A model generated the notes under the pieces. It was not told where the DNA came from. It worked only from the letters and a program-made list of their open reading frames with translations, and did not search any database. Shown here one piece after another: positions 5,220 to 5,233 of a stretch of 5,233 nt of DNA. The first letter of the stretch is position 1; every line of letters begins with the position of its first letter. This stretch comes from Patescibacteria group bacterium UBA6023. Lineage in GTDB: Bacteria > Patescibacteriota > Minisyncoccia > Phycocordibacterales > UBA6899. Made by a program: the position numbers and the translations under genes. The DNA lies in contig DIZR01000056.1 of assembly GCA_002429425.1 (NCBI GenBank), forward strand, positions 1-5,233, in the 5' to 3' direction.

Positions 5220-5233
5220 TGTACGGGAAGTAT

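Noticed and set aside
1..5233. CRISPR array, insertion sequence, phage or toxin-antitoxin genes
   Set aside because: No regularly spaced repeats, transposase-like frames or paired small genes are present; gene content is housekeeping.

Overview
The window is a housekeeping stretch of a bacterial chromosome, most likely from a Patescibacteria/CPR lineage, probably Parcubacteria-like. This assignment is inference from four things: an L13 shortened at both ends, the lack of a convincing Shine-Dalgarno (SD) site before any gene, near-leaderless promoters, and compact AT-leaning sequence. All plus-strand genes end in TAA or TAG and TGA is not read through in any of them, which argues against the recoded (TGA = Gly) CPR groups.

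Layout. Positions 1-1072 hold the end of a ribosomal-protein operon: the C-terminal part of rplQ (L17), complete rplM (L13) and complete rpsI (S9), tightly packed on the + strand. Positions 1073-1351 lie between that operon and grpE. This stretch contains no tRNA and no clear intrinsic terminator. It does contain a possible small minus-strand gene (1061-1243) with a CxxC motif, convergent with rpsI, a strong short inverted repeat (1267-1283), and a probable grpE promoter. Positions 1352-5173 hold grpE, dnaK and dnaJ, the complete Hsp70 machine, on the + strand. The last 60 bases contain only a possible promoter for a gene beyond the edge.

How the genes work together. L17, L13 and S9 are ribosome components. 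DnaK binds unfolded peptides, DnaJ delivers substrate and stimulates ATP hydrolysis, and GrpE exchanges nucleotide. The three chaperone genes are in the usual order but look like separate transcription units: a promoter candidate precedes each one, and a strong intrinsic terminator lies between dnaK and dnaJ. I found no CIRCE operator and no hrcA, so heat-shock control, if any, must use something else. The repeats in front of dnaK are candidates.

I did not find an obvious new system. The least explained parts are the small minus-strand ORF with its neighbouring palindrome, and the repeat-bearing dnaK leader.
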